Source: Oscillospiraceae bacterium
GTDB lineage: Bacteria; Bacillota; Clostridia; Oscillospirales; Oscillospiraceae
NCBI GenBank assembly: GCA_017445385.1
Contig: JAFSUG010000023.1
Location: 62,001-126,000 of the forward strand
Reading direction: 5' to 3'
Length of the DNA stretch: 64,000 nucleotides
Every line of letters begins with the position of its first letter. Within the stretch, counting starts at the first letter, position 1. Positions 26,881 to 35,780 of this stretch are shown in pieces. Under the pieces are notes generated by a model. The model made no database searches. It had not been told where the DNA came from and was given only the letters and a program-made list of their open reading frames with translations. Made by a program: the position numbers and the translations under genes.

Positions 26881-28042
26881 ATACCTGATTGGAAACGCGG
26901 AGATCGAAAAAAGCCCGATCCCGACTTTTTCGGAAGACGCGTGCAATCTCCTGCGGTCGTATGAAGCGGCGATCCGCCGCGACCGCGAAGCGCGGGCATT
27001 TCCGGATGTGATCGCGGTTGGCTACTGGTGCAGAAACGCGAATATTCAAAGCAAGAAAGAAGCGTTCGGGAATACTGCAGGCTGTGTCGGGCGCGGACTC
27101 GCGTTCCATATCACGCCGGGCAATATCCCGGTAAACTTCATGTTTTCGTATCTGTTTTCGCTGCTTGCCGGAAACGCCAATATCGTGCGGATTCCGTCGA
27201 AGCCGTTTCCGCAAATCGGGATTTTGCTGCGGATTTTGAAGCAGTGTCTTTCGGACTTTCCGGAGATCGAAAAGCGGACCGCGTTCGTTTCCTATCCCAG
27301 CAGCGAAGATGCGATCACCGCGGAATTCTGCAAAGAAGCCGACGTGCGCGTTATCTGGGGCGGTGATGAAACCGTGCGCCGTATCCGCGCGATGGAAGCA
27401 AAGCCGCGCTGCATTGATATTGCGTTTGCCGACCGTTTCTCGGTTGCCGTTTTGAGCGGCAGCGCGGTGGAAAACGCAACCGATGCGGAGCTTGCGCGCC
27501 TTGCGCACGCATTTTATAACGATACCTACTTGATGGACCAAAACGCCTGCTCTTCGCCGCGCCTGTGCCTTTGGACGGACGAAAGCAAAACCGGAAAAGC
27601 GCGTTTTTGGAACGCGGTTTACTTAGAAGCGCGAAAACGCTATCAGCTGCAGGGTGCGCTTGCGGTTGATAAGTATACGCGCCTGTGCGAAGACGTGATG
27701 GACCGCGATGATCTTGCGGGCGTTTTGCGCATGGGCAATCTGCTGCACGTTGTGACGCTCTCGGAAGTGCCGCAGGCGCTTTCTTCATTGGAGGGCAAAG
27801 GCGGCTACTTCTATGAATGTGCGCTGACCGAGCTTTCGCAGCTTGCGCGGTTTTTAGACAGCCGCGTGCAGACCGTCGGCTATTTCGGGATGGATGCCGC
27901 TGCAATCCGCGATGCGGTTGTTTCGCTGCATCTGACCGGTGCTGACCGCATTGTGCCGATCGGCTCGGCAATGGATATCGACAGCGATTGGGACGGCTTT
28001 GACCTGATCCACACGATGTCCAGAAGAATTGTTGCAAATTAG
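26867..28042 (+). CDS. LuxC-family acyl-CoA/acyl-protein reductase
   Basis: NADPH-dependent reductase turning an activated acyl group into an aldehyde. 391 aa, shorter than Vibrio LuxC (about 480). Aldehyde-dehydrogenase fold: HITPGNIPVNF (residues 81-91) and LAGNANIVRIPSKPF in the cofactor region; the probable catalytic Cys228 is in YLMDQNACSSPRL. The ATG overlaps the end of the LuxE gene by 14 bp. A GTG at 26858 is an alternative start. LuxC and LuxE together form the fatty-acid reductase core; there are no luxA or luxB genes here. Confidence 0.88.
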   Translation: MKNAEYLIGNAEIEKSPIPTFSEDACNLLRSYEAAIRRDREARAFPDVIAVGYWCRNANIQSKKEAFGNTAGCVGRGLAFHITPGNIPVNFMFSYLFSLLAGNANIVRIPSKPFPQIGILLRILKQCLSDFPEIEKRTAFVSYPSSEDAITAEFCKEADVRVIWGGDETVRRIRAMEAKPRCIDIAFADRFSVAVLSGSAVENATDAELARLAHAFYNDTYLMDQNACSSPRLCLWTDESKTGKARFWNAVYLEARKRYQLQGALAVDKYTRLCEDVMDRDDLAGVLRMGNLLHVVTLSEVPQALSSLEGKGGYFYECALTELSQLARFLDSRVQTVGYFGMDAAAIRDAVVSLHLTGADRIVPIGSAMDIDSDWDGFDLIHTMSRRIVAN

Positions 28043-28051
28043 GTGGAAAAA

Positions 28052-29437
28052 ATGTTCGAACATAATTCCTGCTTAAAAATTGCAAGCCAAGCGGCAGAAG
28101 GGGAGCTTCCGCTCTCATCTGCGATTAAAGCTGCGCGGCAGATGCCGCCGCACCGCGAGATCAAGACTGTCGGGCTATACTTTTGGGGTATACCGGACGA
28201 TGGAAACGGCGCGGTATACGTGATCAAAACGCTTTCCGAGCTGCTTTCGAAGATGGGGCTTCGCGTATGCGTCCTCACGGAGGACGAGCCGTCAGAGCAA
28301 GACGTTTCCCTCTCTGCGGAGCGATTCGTTGTGCCGAAAATTGCGGACGAGTTTTCTGCCGAAGGCAGAAAAAAGCGGATGCGCGATCTTGCGGCGATCT
28401 TGCAGGCGCAGTCGATCGATCTTCTGATCGATAATCAGTTCTATTCGCCGCTCGTGCCGTGGAACGGCATCGCGGCAAAGAGCTGCGGCTGCCGATACGT
28501 TGTATATGACCATGGCTATCTCGTTTCGTGGATGTGCAAGCCGGAAGCGGTGTTTGCCGATCGGCTGCAGTGGCTGCGCGTTTGCGATGCGGTTGTTTCG
28601 CTGACGGAAGCCGGAAAGCGATTTTACGACTGCATAGGCATTCCGGCGATCGTTATGCCGAATCCGCCCACGTGCGCCTGCGGCGAGAAGCGCGGGCAGC
28701 AGCCGAAAAAGCGCGTGCTTTGGCTTGGCAGGCTCGATCCTGAAAAGAAACCGCTGGATGCGCTCTGCGCGTTTGCCATGCTGCATGACCGCTGCGCGGA
28801 TGCGGAGCTGTTCGTTGCAGGCGACGGCGATCTGATGGCGCAGGCGCAAGAATACGCTGCAAAAGAGCGCTTGCAAAACGTGCGCTTTCTCGGCTTCCAA
28901 GCGGATAAAGAATCCCTCTTTGCGCAAGCGGATGTTTTGCTGATGACCTCCGAATCAGAGAGCTGGTCGCTTTCGCTGCATGAAGCGCTGGCGCATGGCA
29001 TTCCGGCGGTCTGCTATGATCTGCCGAATTTGGATATTCTGCACGAGGACTGCGGCGTTATGGCTGCAGCGCAGGATGACGCGCAAGCACTTTCCGATGC
29101 GCTTTTCGCCGTCTTGACGGATGAAGCGCTGTATGGAAAGCTTTCCGAAAATGCGATCAAGGCATATAAAAACTACTGTTCCTTTGATTTTAGCGGCGCA
29201 TGGAAGGATTTCCTGCAGCGGATGAATGAGGACATGGCATTCGATCTGCTTTTGCCGGTCGATGATGCGACACGGGCACTTGTGCAGACTATGGCGCGTT
29301 ACCACAGCGTTGGTATGCAGACGGTCTGCGCGGAGAACGAGCGCCTCAAGCCGTTGGCTGCAAGAGGGAAAAGCGCTGCCTATAAACTTGGCGCGGCGAT
29401 GACGTGGCTGCCGAGAAAGCTTCTGAAAAGAGGGTAA
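28052..29437 (+). CDS. Glycosyltransferase family 4
   Basis: 461 aa GT-B enzyme. RVLWLGRLDPEKKPLDALCA opens the C-terminal domain and SESWSLSLHEALAHG is the EX7E-type motif. The N-terminus has an extra 40 residues before VGLYFWGIPDDGNGAV, and the C-terminus carries about 90 residues beyond the core, ending in a basic segment (LPRKLLKRG). The GTG at 28043 is in frame, but AGGTGG places the start at the ATG at 28052. Confidence 0.85.
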   Translation: MFEHNSCLKIASQAAEGELPLSSAIKAARQMPPHREIKTVGLYFWGIPDDGNGAVYVIKTLSELLSKMGLRVCVLTEDEPSEQDVSLSAERFVVPKIADEFSAEGRKKRMRDLAAILQAQSIDLLIDNQFYSPLVPWNGIAAKSCGCRYVVYDHGYLVSWMCKPEAVFADRLQWLRVCDAVVSLTEAGKRFYDCIGIPAIVMPNPPTCACGEKRGQQPKKRVLWLGRLDPEKKPLDALCAFAMLHDRCADAELFVAGDGDLMAQAQEYAAKERLQNVRFLGFQADKESLFAQADVLLMTSESESWSLSLHEALAHGIPAVCYDLPNLDILHEDCGVMAAAQDDAQALSDALFAVLTDEALYGKLSENAIKAYKNYCSFDFSGAWKDFLQRMNEDMAFDLLLPVDDATRALVQTMARYHSVGMQTVCAENERLKPLAARGKSAAYKLGAAMTWLPRKLLKRG

Positions 29438-29441
29438 AGAT

Positions 29442-30185
29442 ATGCTGTTAAAAGGGAAAAACGCCGTAGTAACCGGCTGTATGCAGGGAATCGGCATGAA
29501 GACGATGGAAGTGTTTGCGCGCGAAGGCGCAAACGTCTGGGCGCTGTGCTTAAAGCCCACACCGGAGCTGGAGGAAACGATGCAGCGCCTGCGCGATACC
29601 TACGGCGTATGGATTAAGCCCATCTATTTTGACCTGTCCGATGAAGCGGCGATCAAAGACGGCTTAAAGCAGATCATGGCGGATAAGCTGCCGGTGCACG
29701 CGCTTGCGAACGTTGCCGGAATCACGCATAACGCCCTGTTTCATATGACGACGATGGCGGATTTCCAGCGCGTTTTTCAGATTGACTTTTTCGCGCAGAT
29801 GCAGATCACGCAGTTTGTTACGAAGCTGATGCTTCGCGCAGGCGGCGGCAGCGTCGTGTTTGTAACCTCGGATGCGGCCATAACCGGCAACGCCGGACAG
29901 ATCGCGTATTCGGCGGCAAAGGGCGCGGTGATCTCGGCGGTCAGAACGCTGTCGGCTGAGTTTGCCGACCGCGGCATCCGCGTGAACGCCGTTTCCCCCG
30001 GCGTTGTGGATACGGCGATGACGCAGGCGCTTACGGAAGAGCAGCGCGCAAAGCTGCTCGTAACAGCGGATATAAAGCGGCTCGGCAAGCCGGAAGAGAT
30101 TGCCGAAGCGATTGCGTATCTTGCCTCCGATCTCTCCTCTTACGTGACGGGGCAGGTGCTTCGCGTGAATGGGGGCTGTCAATAA
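29442..30185 (+). CDS. Short-chain dehydrogenase/reductase (FabG-like) 1
   Basis: 247 aa. NAD(P)-binding GCMQGIG (residues 12-18) in place of the classical TGxxxGIG, NVAG structural motif, catalytic Ser in FVTSDAA, and YSAAKGA with the catalytic Tyr and Lys. RVNAVSPGVVDTAM and YVTGQVLRVNGG are the usual C-terminal SDR elements. Together with the next gene it forms a pair of reductases beside the split transketolase; a carbonyl made by LuxC or transketolase is a plausible substrate. Confidence 0.87.
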   Translation: MLLKGKNAVVTGCMQGIGMKTMEVFAREGANVWALCLKPTPELEETMQRLRDTYGVWIKPIYFDLSDEAAIKDGLKQIMADKLPVHALANVAGITHNALFHMTTMADFQRVFQIDFFAQMQITQFVTKLMLRAGGGSVVFVTSDAAITGNAGQIAYSAAKGAVISAVRTLSAEFADRGIRVNAVSPGVVDTAMTQALTEEQRAKLLVTADIKRLGKPEEIAEAIAYLASDLSSYVTGQVLRVNGGCQ

Positions 30186-30937
30186 TGGCGCGGCTTTTGG
30201 AAGGGAAAAACGCCGTAATTACCGGCGCGAATCGCGGAATCGGATTGGCAACTGCGCGTCTGTTTGCGCGTGAAGGCGCGAATATCTGGGCGTGCTGCAG
30301 AAAAGCCGATGATGCGCTCCGGCAGGAGCTGCAAACGCTCGCGGCGGAAAACGGCGTTTGGATTGAGCCGGTAGAATTTGATCTGACCGATGGCGCAGCG
30401 ATGAAAGACGCCGTTATGCAGATCCGCGGGAAAAAAGAAAAAATCGATATTCTTGTGAATAACGCTGGTGTTGAGCAGCAGGGTGCGCTGTTCCAAATGA
30501 CTGCCATGGATGTGATCCGGCAGGTATTTGAAGTGAACTTTTTCGCGCAGGTTGCGTTTTCGCAGTATCTTACAAAGCTGATGGCGCGAACCGGCGGCGG
30601 CAGCGTTGTGAACTTAGCGTCGGTTGCGGCGCTGGATATGACGGCAGGCTACCTTGCGTATTCCGCGAGCAAAGCGGCGATCGTCTCCGCAACGAAGACA
30701 ATGGCTGCCGAGCTTTCGGCGCAGGGCGTTCGCGTGAACGCGGTTGCGCCCGGTATCGCAAAAACCGATATGGCGATGGGGCTGACCGAAGCGGCGCGGG
30801 AAAATACGGTAGCGTCGTCTTTGATGCAGCGCATCGCAGACCCGGAAGAGATCGCGCAGGCGATCGCGTTCCTTGCATCCGATCGCGCCTCTTATATTAC
30901 CGGGCAAATCTACAGAGTGGACGGAGGGATGGCATGA
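30185..30937 (+). CDS. Short-chain dehydrogenase/reductase (FabG-like) 2
   Basis: 250 aa, clearly related to the preceding gene (both begin with LLKGKNAV or LLEGKNAV and share the FAREGANVW/FAREGANIW block), so they probably arose by duplication. This copy has the classical TGANRGIG and NNAG motifs, Ser in NLASVAA and YSASKAA. It starts on the last base of the previous stop (TAATG). Confidence 0.88.
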   Translation: MARLLEGKNAVITGANRGIGLATARLFAREGANIWACCRKADDALRQELQTLAAENGVWIEPVEFDLTDGAAMKDAVMQIRGKKEKIDILVNNAGVEQQGALFQMTAMDVIRQVFEVNFFAQVAFSQYLTKLMARTGGGSVVNLASVAALDMTAGYLAYSASKAAIVSATKTMAAELSAQGVRVNAVAPGIAKTDMAMGLTEAARENTVASSLMQRIADPEEIAQAIAFLASDRASYITGQIYRVDGGMA

Positions 30938-31779
30938 ATCCATCGTTTCGATTGAATGAAGCCGCGCTGCGCCGGCTTGCCGGCTCAATGCGGCTGGATA
31001 TGCTGGATATGATGCTGCACGCCGGCGCAAACGGCGCGCACATCGGCGGCGGTTTTTCGGCGGCGGAAATCCTCGCCTGCCTGTACGGCGGCGTTATGAA
31101 CGTTTCGCCGGAGCGGACGGAAGACCCCGAACGCGACCGCTTTATCCTGAGCAAAGGTCATACGGCGCTTGCCTTATATGCGGCGCTCTGCGAAACGGGC
31201 TTTCTCACGCGCGAAGAGATGATGCGCTTTGAGGATAACGGCTGCCATCTCGCAACGCATTGCTATCGGGATCTTGCCAAGGGCATTGAAATTTCAAGCG
31301 GCAGCCTCGGACTCGGTCTGTCCTACGGCGCGGGCGCGGCAGTAGCCGCAAAGCGCGATGGGCGCGGCTACGACTGCTTCGTTCTGCTGGGTGACGGCGA
31401 ATGCAACGAGGGCAGCGTTTGGGAAGCGGCGCAGGCAGCCGCGCGTTTTCAATTGGATAACCTAATTGCAATCGTGGACGTCAATCGGCAGTCGCTCGAT
31501 GGCTTTACGGAAGACGTTATGCCGATTCACAGCTTCAAAACCGTATTTGAGGGCTTCGGCTGGGATGCGCTCGAGGCGGACGGCAACGACGTTGCCTCTC
31601 TGCAAAACGCGTTTGCTTCCGTTTCGCGCAACGGAAAACCGACTGTGATCCTCGCGCAAACGGCAAAGGGAAAAGGCGTTTCCTTTATGGAAAATATCGT
31701 CGGCTGGCATCACGCTTCGCTCACGCAGGAGCAGTATGATGCCGCGCGTCGGGAATTGGAGGAAGCGTATGGAATATAA
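30934..31779 (+). CDS. Transketolase, N-terminal (TPP-binding) subunit
   Basis: 281 aa. Contains the thiamine diphosphate motif GDGECNEGSVWEAAQAAARF ending in AIVDVN, and the catalytic histidines in SKGHTALALY and GWHHASL. It is half of a split transketolase; the second half follows. Transketolases move a two-carbon ketol unit between sugars or onto an aldehyde. ATGA overlap with the SDR gene. Split transketolases in polysaccharide clusters are seen elsewhere, but the product is not known here. Confidence 0.92.
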   Translation: MNPSFRLNEAALRRLAGSMRLDMLDMMLHAGANGAHIGGGFSAAEILACLYGGVMNVSPERTEDPERDRFILSKGHTALALYAALCETGFLTREEMMRFEDNGCHLATHCYRDLAKGIEISSGSLGLGLSYGAGAAVAAKRDGRGYDCFVLLGDGECNEGSVWEAAQAAARFQLDNLIAIVDVNRQSLDGFTEDVMPIHSFKTVFEGFGWDALEADGNDVASLQNAFASVSRNGKPTVILAQTAKGKGVSFMENIVGWHHASLTQEQYDAARRELEEAYGI

Positions 31780-32737
31780 TGCGAGAAACGCGATGGCATG
31801 GTCGCGGCTCAGCTCCAGAATTGTATTCGGCAACGCGCTGGAAGAGCTGATTGCGGACCATCCGGATTGCGTTGTTATGGTTGCGGACGTTGCGAAATCT
31901 TCCGGACTGCTCGGCTTAAGGGAAAAGTACCCCAATCAGTTTTTGAACGTCGGCATTGCCGAAACGAACATGATCGCCATGGCAACGGCAATCGCGCAAA
32001 CGGGCAAAAACGTGTTCGCGCTGACGTTTGCGCCGTTTGCCTCGATGCGCTGCTTTGAGGCGATCCGAACTTACGTCGGCTATATGCACGCAAACGTGAA
32101 GATCGTTGGCCTTGCGAGCGGATTGAGCATGGGTGTGGGCGGCAATACGCATTTCGGGCTGGAGGATATCGCGCTGATGCGAACCGTTCCGGGTATGGCG
32201 GTTGTTTCGCCTGCCGATTGCACGGAAACGGTCAAAGCGGTGGAAGCGGCGCTCAATTATGAGGGCCCGATGTATCTGCGGCTGACCGGCGTAAACGGCA
32301 ACCCCATCGTCTATAAAGACGATTATGATTTTGAGATCGGAAAAGGCATTTGCCTGCGCGAGGGTACGGACGTTGCCGTGCTTGCCTCGGGCATGATGGT
32401 CAATGAGAGCCTGCGCGCGGCGCGGCTGCTTTCCAAGGCGGAAATTTCCGCCGCGGTGTATGATTTCCATACGGTCAAGCCGCTTGATACGGCGCTGCTG
32501 GAGGAGATTTGCAAAAAATTCCCGCGCGTTGTCACCGTGGAGGAGCATTCAAAAATCGGCGGACTCGGCGCTGCCGTTTCCGAATTTATTACCGAAACCG
32601 GCGCGCCGGCAAAGCTGCGCGCAATCGCGCTGCCGGATGCGTTCGGCCCCATCGGAAGCTATGCGTATCTGCAAGAGCTGCATGGCCTTACGGCAAAGCA
32701 GATCGCGGAAACGATTGAAAAGGAGTGTACGCTATGA
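31769..32737 (+). CDS. Transketolase, C-terminal (pyrimidine-binding) subunit
   Basis: 322 aa. The pyrimidine-binding domain has NVGIAETNMIAMATAIAQ with the Glu that activates thiamine, then TFAPFASMRCFEAIRTY. The C-terminal domain has VTVEEHSKIGGLGAAV. The ATG at 31769 overlaps the first subunit by 11 bp, with GGAGG inside that gene, so the two subunits are made together. Confidence 0.92.
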   Translation: MEYNARNAMAWSRLSSRIVFGNALEELIADHPDCVVMVADVAKSSGLLGLREKYPNQFLNVGIAETNMIAMATAIAQTGKNVFALTFAPFASMRCFEAIRTYVGYMHANVKIVGLASGLSMGVGGNTHFGLEDIALMRTVPGMAVVSPADCTETVKAVEAALNYEGPMYLRLTGVNGNPIVYKDDYDFEIGKGICLREGTDVAVLASGMMVNESLRAARLLSKAEISAAVYDFHTVKPLDTALLEEICKKFPRVVTVEEHSKIGGLGAAVSEFITETGAPAKLRAIALPDAFGPIGSYAYLQELHGLTAKQIAETIEKECTL

Positions 32738-33381
32738 AATTGCTGATTTACTGCGCAGGAGGACTCGGCAGAGAGTATTGCGACGTTGCTGAGCGCGTGA
32801 ACAAACAGGAACACCGCTGGGATGAAATCGCGTTTATCGATGATGCCCGTGCCGGCGATTACTACGGCAAAAAAACGCTGACGTTCGCCGATGTTTGCAA
32901 GCTGGATCGGGCGGACTGCGAATTTCTCGTTGCCAACGGCAACCCCTCTACGCGCGAAAAGCTGTTTGATAAAATGAAGGCGGAGGGTTTTAAGGGCGCA
33001 ACGGTCGTTGATCCGAACGCCTGCGTTTCGCCGAGCGCAACGCTCAAAGAGGGCGTTCTCGTTTCGGCGCATACGCTGATTTCCTCGCTTTCCACGCTGG
33101 AGGAAAATTCGCTCGTTCTGCCGTGCTCCGTCATCGGCCATGATACGGTTGTCGGCGCGCACAGCTTCGTCTGCTGCGATACGGCGATCGGCGGCAATAC
33201 GAAGATCGGCAAGCGCGTATATATCGGCGAAAACGCGCCGGTGAAGGAAAACCTCACAATCGGAGACGACAGCATTGTTTCCATGGGCGCGGTTATCCTG
33301 CGCGACGTTCCGGAGAGCGTGATCATGTTCGGCAATCCGGCACGCGCCATGCGCAATAACGACGATAAAAAAGTGTTCTGA
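32734..33381 (+). CDS. NeuD/PglD-family sugar O/N-acyltransferase
   Basis: 215 aa. N-terminal Rossmann-like PglD_N domain (KLLIYCAGGLGREY), then hexapeptide repeats making a left-handed beta-helix (ACVSPSATLKEGVLVSAHTL, VIGHDTVVGAHSF, TAIGGNTKIGKRVYIG, LTIGDDSIVSMGAVI). The ending FGNPARAM is typical. It likely acylates a hydroxyl or amino group of a nucleotide sugar. It overlaps the transketolase stop (ATGA). Confidence 0.88.
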   Translation: MKLLIYCAGGLGREYCDVAERVNKQEHRWDEIAFIDDARAGDYYGKKTLTFADVCKLDRADCEFLVANGNPSTREKLFDKMKAEGFKGATVVDPNACVSPSATLKEGVLVSAHTLISSLSTLEENSLVLPCSVIGHDTVVGAHSFVCCDTAIGGNTKIGKRVYIGENAPVKENLTIGDDSIVSMGAVILRDVPESVIMFGNPARAMRNNDDKKVF

Positions 33382-33398
33382 TAAAGGAGCGGCAAGGT

Positions 33399-34061
33399 AT
33401 GAAGATTCTTGCGGTAGGCGCGCATCTGGATGATATTGAGATCGCCTGCGGCGGTACGCTTGCAAAGGCGGTTCACGGCGGACATCAGGTCAAGGCGCTG
33501 ATTATGAGCAAATCCGGCTATACGAATTTTGACGGCCGGCAGATGCGTTCGAATGATTCCGCTGTGGAAGAAGGGCTGAACGCTTTGCATGTGCTTGGCG
33601 TGCAGGACGTGGAGATTCTGGATTTTCCAACCAAGGATATTCCCTTTGAATCCAAAACCGTGGAAGCAATCGACCGCTGCATCAGCGCATTTGAGCCGGA
33701 TGTGATTTTTACGCATCATCCGTTTGATACGCATCAGGCGCATGAGGGCGTGAGCAAGGCAACGATTGCCGCTGCTCGCCGGAAAAACACGGTTTATTTC
33801 TATGAGCCGATCACACCTTCCGGAAGATCGTACGTTGCGTTCAAGCCGCAGATGTATGTGGACATCAGCAGCACGGTTGAGCAGAAAATCGAATCGCTGA
33901 AGCAGCATAAGACGGAATATGATAAGTTCGGCAGAGAAAGTTGGACACGCGGCGTAAGAAGCCGCTGCGGCTTCCGCGGCTATGAGATCGGCACGGAATA
34001 TGCCGAATCGTTTGAAGTGCTGCGCTGCGAGCTCAGCTTTGGGGGAGAATCCGGCCTATGA
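33399..34061 (+). CDS. PIG-L family deacetylase
   Basis: 220 aa zinc-dependent N-deacetylase of the GlcNAc-PI de-N-acetylase (LmbE) fold. Zinc ligands: AHLDDIEIACGG (residues 8-19) and HHPFDTHQAH. It removes an acetyl group from an amino sugar or a related amide. It overlaps the next gene by 4 bp. Such a deacetylase would free an amino group for a different acyl chain, which fits the carrier-protein module nearby. Confidence 0.9.
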   Translation: MKILAVGAHLDDIEIACGGTLAKAVHGGHQVKALIMSKSGYTNFDGRQMRSNDSAVEEGLNALHVLGVQDVEILDFPTKDIPFESKTVEAIDRCISAFEPDVIFTHHPFDTHQAHEGVSKATIAAARRKNTVYFYEPITPSGRSYVAFKPQMYVDISSTVEQKIESLKQHKTEYDKFGRESWTRGVRSRCGFRGYEIGTEYAESFEVLRCELSFGGESGL

Positions 34062-34774
34062 TCATTACAATCCATCAACCGGAGCATTTGCCATGGCTTG
34101 GCTTTTTCAACAAGCTGGCAAAAGCGGAGCTTTTCGTGATTTTAGACAGCGTCCAGTTCGAAAAAAATTATTTCCAGAACCGCAATCGCATTCTCGGTTC
34201 GAACGGCGTGCAGTGGATCGGGATTCCGGCTGTGAATCAAGGCCATATGGAAAAAACGATTGCAACTACGGAGATTGCGTCCGTTTCAAACCCGAAGTGG
34301 AAAGAAAAATATCTCAATACGGTTGCCCAGAGCTATCGAAAATACCCGTATTTTTCGGAAGTTTTTCCGATTCTGGAGCAGGCAATCGGGCTTGATACGC
34401 CCTATCTTGCGGAGATCAACATCTCGATCATTAAAGCATTTTCGGAAAAGCTCGGCTTTGCACCGAGATTTGTCCGCTCCACTGAAATGAACGTGCAGGG
34501 ACTGAAATCGGATTTGATTCTGGATATTTGCAAAGCTGCCGACGCAACAACCTATATCGCGGGACCGAGCGGCAGAGATTACCTGAATATGCAGTCGTTT
34601 GCGGATGCGGGAATTGCGGTTGTATTCAATGACTACCAACACCCGACGTATCCCCAGCGGAGAACGCAGGAATTTGTTTCGCATCTTTCCGCGCTCGATC
34701 TGTTTATGAACTGCGGTTATGCGGAAAGCCGCCGTATCATTATGGAGGGCAATGAGGGAACAAACGCATTTTGA
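34058..34774 (+). CDS. WbqC-family protein
   Basis: 238 aa with the WbqC start IITIHQPEHLPWLGFFNKLA, then FVILDSVQFEKNYFQNRN and DLILDICKAADATTYIAGPSG in shorter pieces. The family is frequent in O-antigen and glycosylation clusters; its reaction is not established, though an aminoacyl or acyl transfer role has been discussed. It is translationally coupled to the PIG-L deacetylase. Confidence 0.85.
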   Translation: MIITIHQPEHLPWLGFFNKLAKAELFVILDSVQFEKNYFQNRNRILGSNGVQWIGIPAVNQGHMEKTIATTEIASVSNPKWKEKYLNTVAQSYRKYPYFSEVFPILEQAIGLDTPYLAEINISIIKAFSEKLGFAPRFVRSTEMNVQGLKSDLILDICKAADATTYIAGPSGRDYLNMQSFADAGIAVVFNDYQHPTYPQRRTQEFVSHLSALDLFMNCGYAESRRIIMEGNEGTNAF

Positions 34775-34783
34775 GGTGAAAAA

Positions 34784-35767
34784 ATGGAGCAGCTTACCTT
34801 TAGCATTGTGATCCCTGCGTATAACAATGAAAAATACGTAGAGCAATGCGTGCAAAGTGTTTTGAAGCAGCCGGTTAAAGTGGAAGTTGTCATCGTTGAC
34901 GATGGCAGCACCGACGGCACCGGCGAGATCTGCGACGCGCTTGCGGACGAAGACCGCGTTACGGTTATTCATCAAACGAATCAAGGGCTTTCCGCCGCCA
35001 GAAATGAAGGGATACGCCGCGCAACCGGAGATTATGTTGCGTTTTTGGATTCGGACGACTTCTATTTTGAAGGGAAACTGGCGGAAATCGAGCGCGCGAT
35101 CATGGATCATAATATGCCGGATCTCGTAATCGGCCGATTTGCGGAAACGTTTGAAAGCGGGGAAATACATATCGATGATATTGAGATAGACGGCGCGCAG
35201 ATCACCGGGAAAACAACCGCCGAGGTGCTGGATTATCTGCAGTCGATCCCGTTTATTTATGCGGCGGTTCGGTATTTCGTCAAGCGGGAATTTCTGCTCG
35301 CGAACGAGCTGTTTTTTAGGCCCCGTATTTTGCACGAGGACGAGCTTTGGACACCGCAGCTTCTTTGCGCGGCAAGCAGCTTTGCCTGCGTGGAAACGCC
35401 GTTTTACGGCACGACAACGCACGAAGGCTCCATCATGAATTCGCGCAACTTCAAAAAGCTGCGTGATCGAATGGAAGTTGCGGCGATTCTGCAGGAAAAG
35501 CAGTTTTCGGAGCGGCAGGAATTTGCGGACTTCTACCGCTTCCGCGTGCATGCGCTGTGCTACAGCGCGGCAACGGAATGCGCCGCCTTTTCAGCAAAGG
35601 AGGCTGCGCAGATCGCGTCCGCCTGCGCAGAGCTCGCAAAGCGCGATCGCGCGATCTTAAAAGACGCGCCGGGCGCGTTGGGACTGTTTGTTAAATTATT
35701 TGGCTGCAATGTGGGAATCCGCATGGCGGCAAAGTACGTAAAGACCGCCCGTGCGGTTAGAAAGTAG
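34784..35767 (+). CDS. Glycosyltransferase family 2
   Basis: 327 aa GT-A enzyme: SIVIPAYNNEKYVEQCVQSV, VIVDDGSTDGTGEICDALA, and LDSDDF as the DxD metal site. HEDELWTPQLL holds the probable base. It differs from the other GT2s mainly after residue 130. GAGGTG lies before the ATG. Confidence 0.88.
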   Translation: MEQLTFSIVIPAYNNEKYVEQCVQSVLKQPVKVEVVIVDDGSTDGTGEICDALADEDRVTVIHQTNQGLSAARNEGIRRATGDYVAFLDSDDFYFEGKLAEIERAIMDHNMPDLVIGRFAETFESGEIHIDDIEIDGAQITGKTTAEVLDYLQSIPFIYAAVRYFVKREFLLANELFFRPRILHEDELWTPQLLCAASSFACVETPFYGTTTHEGSIMNSRNFKKLRDRMEVAAILQEKQFSERQEFADFYRFRVHALCYSAATECAAFSAKEAAQIASACAELAKRDRAILKDAPGALGLFVKLFGCNVGIRMAAKYVKTARAVRK

Positions 35768-35780
35768 AGGAGATACGGTT

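Noticed and set aside
25592..28042. Bioluminescence operon
   Set aside because: LuxE and LuxC homologues are present, but no luxA, luxB or luxD, and the context is polysaccharide synthesis.
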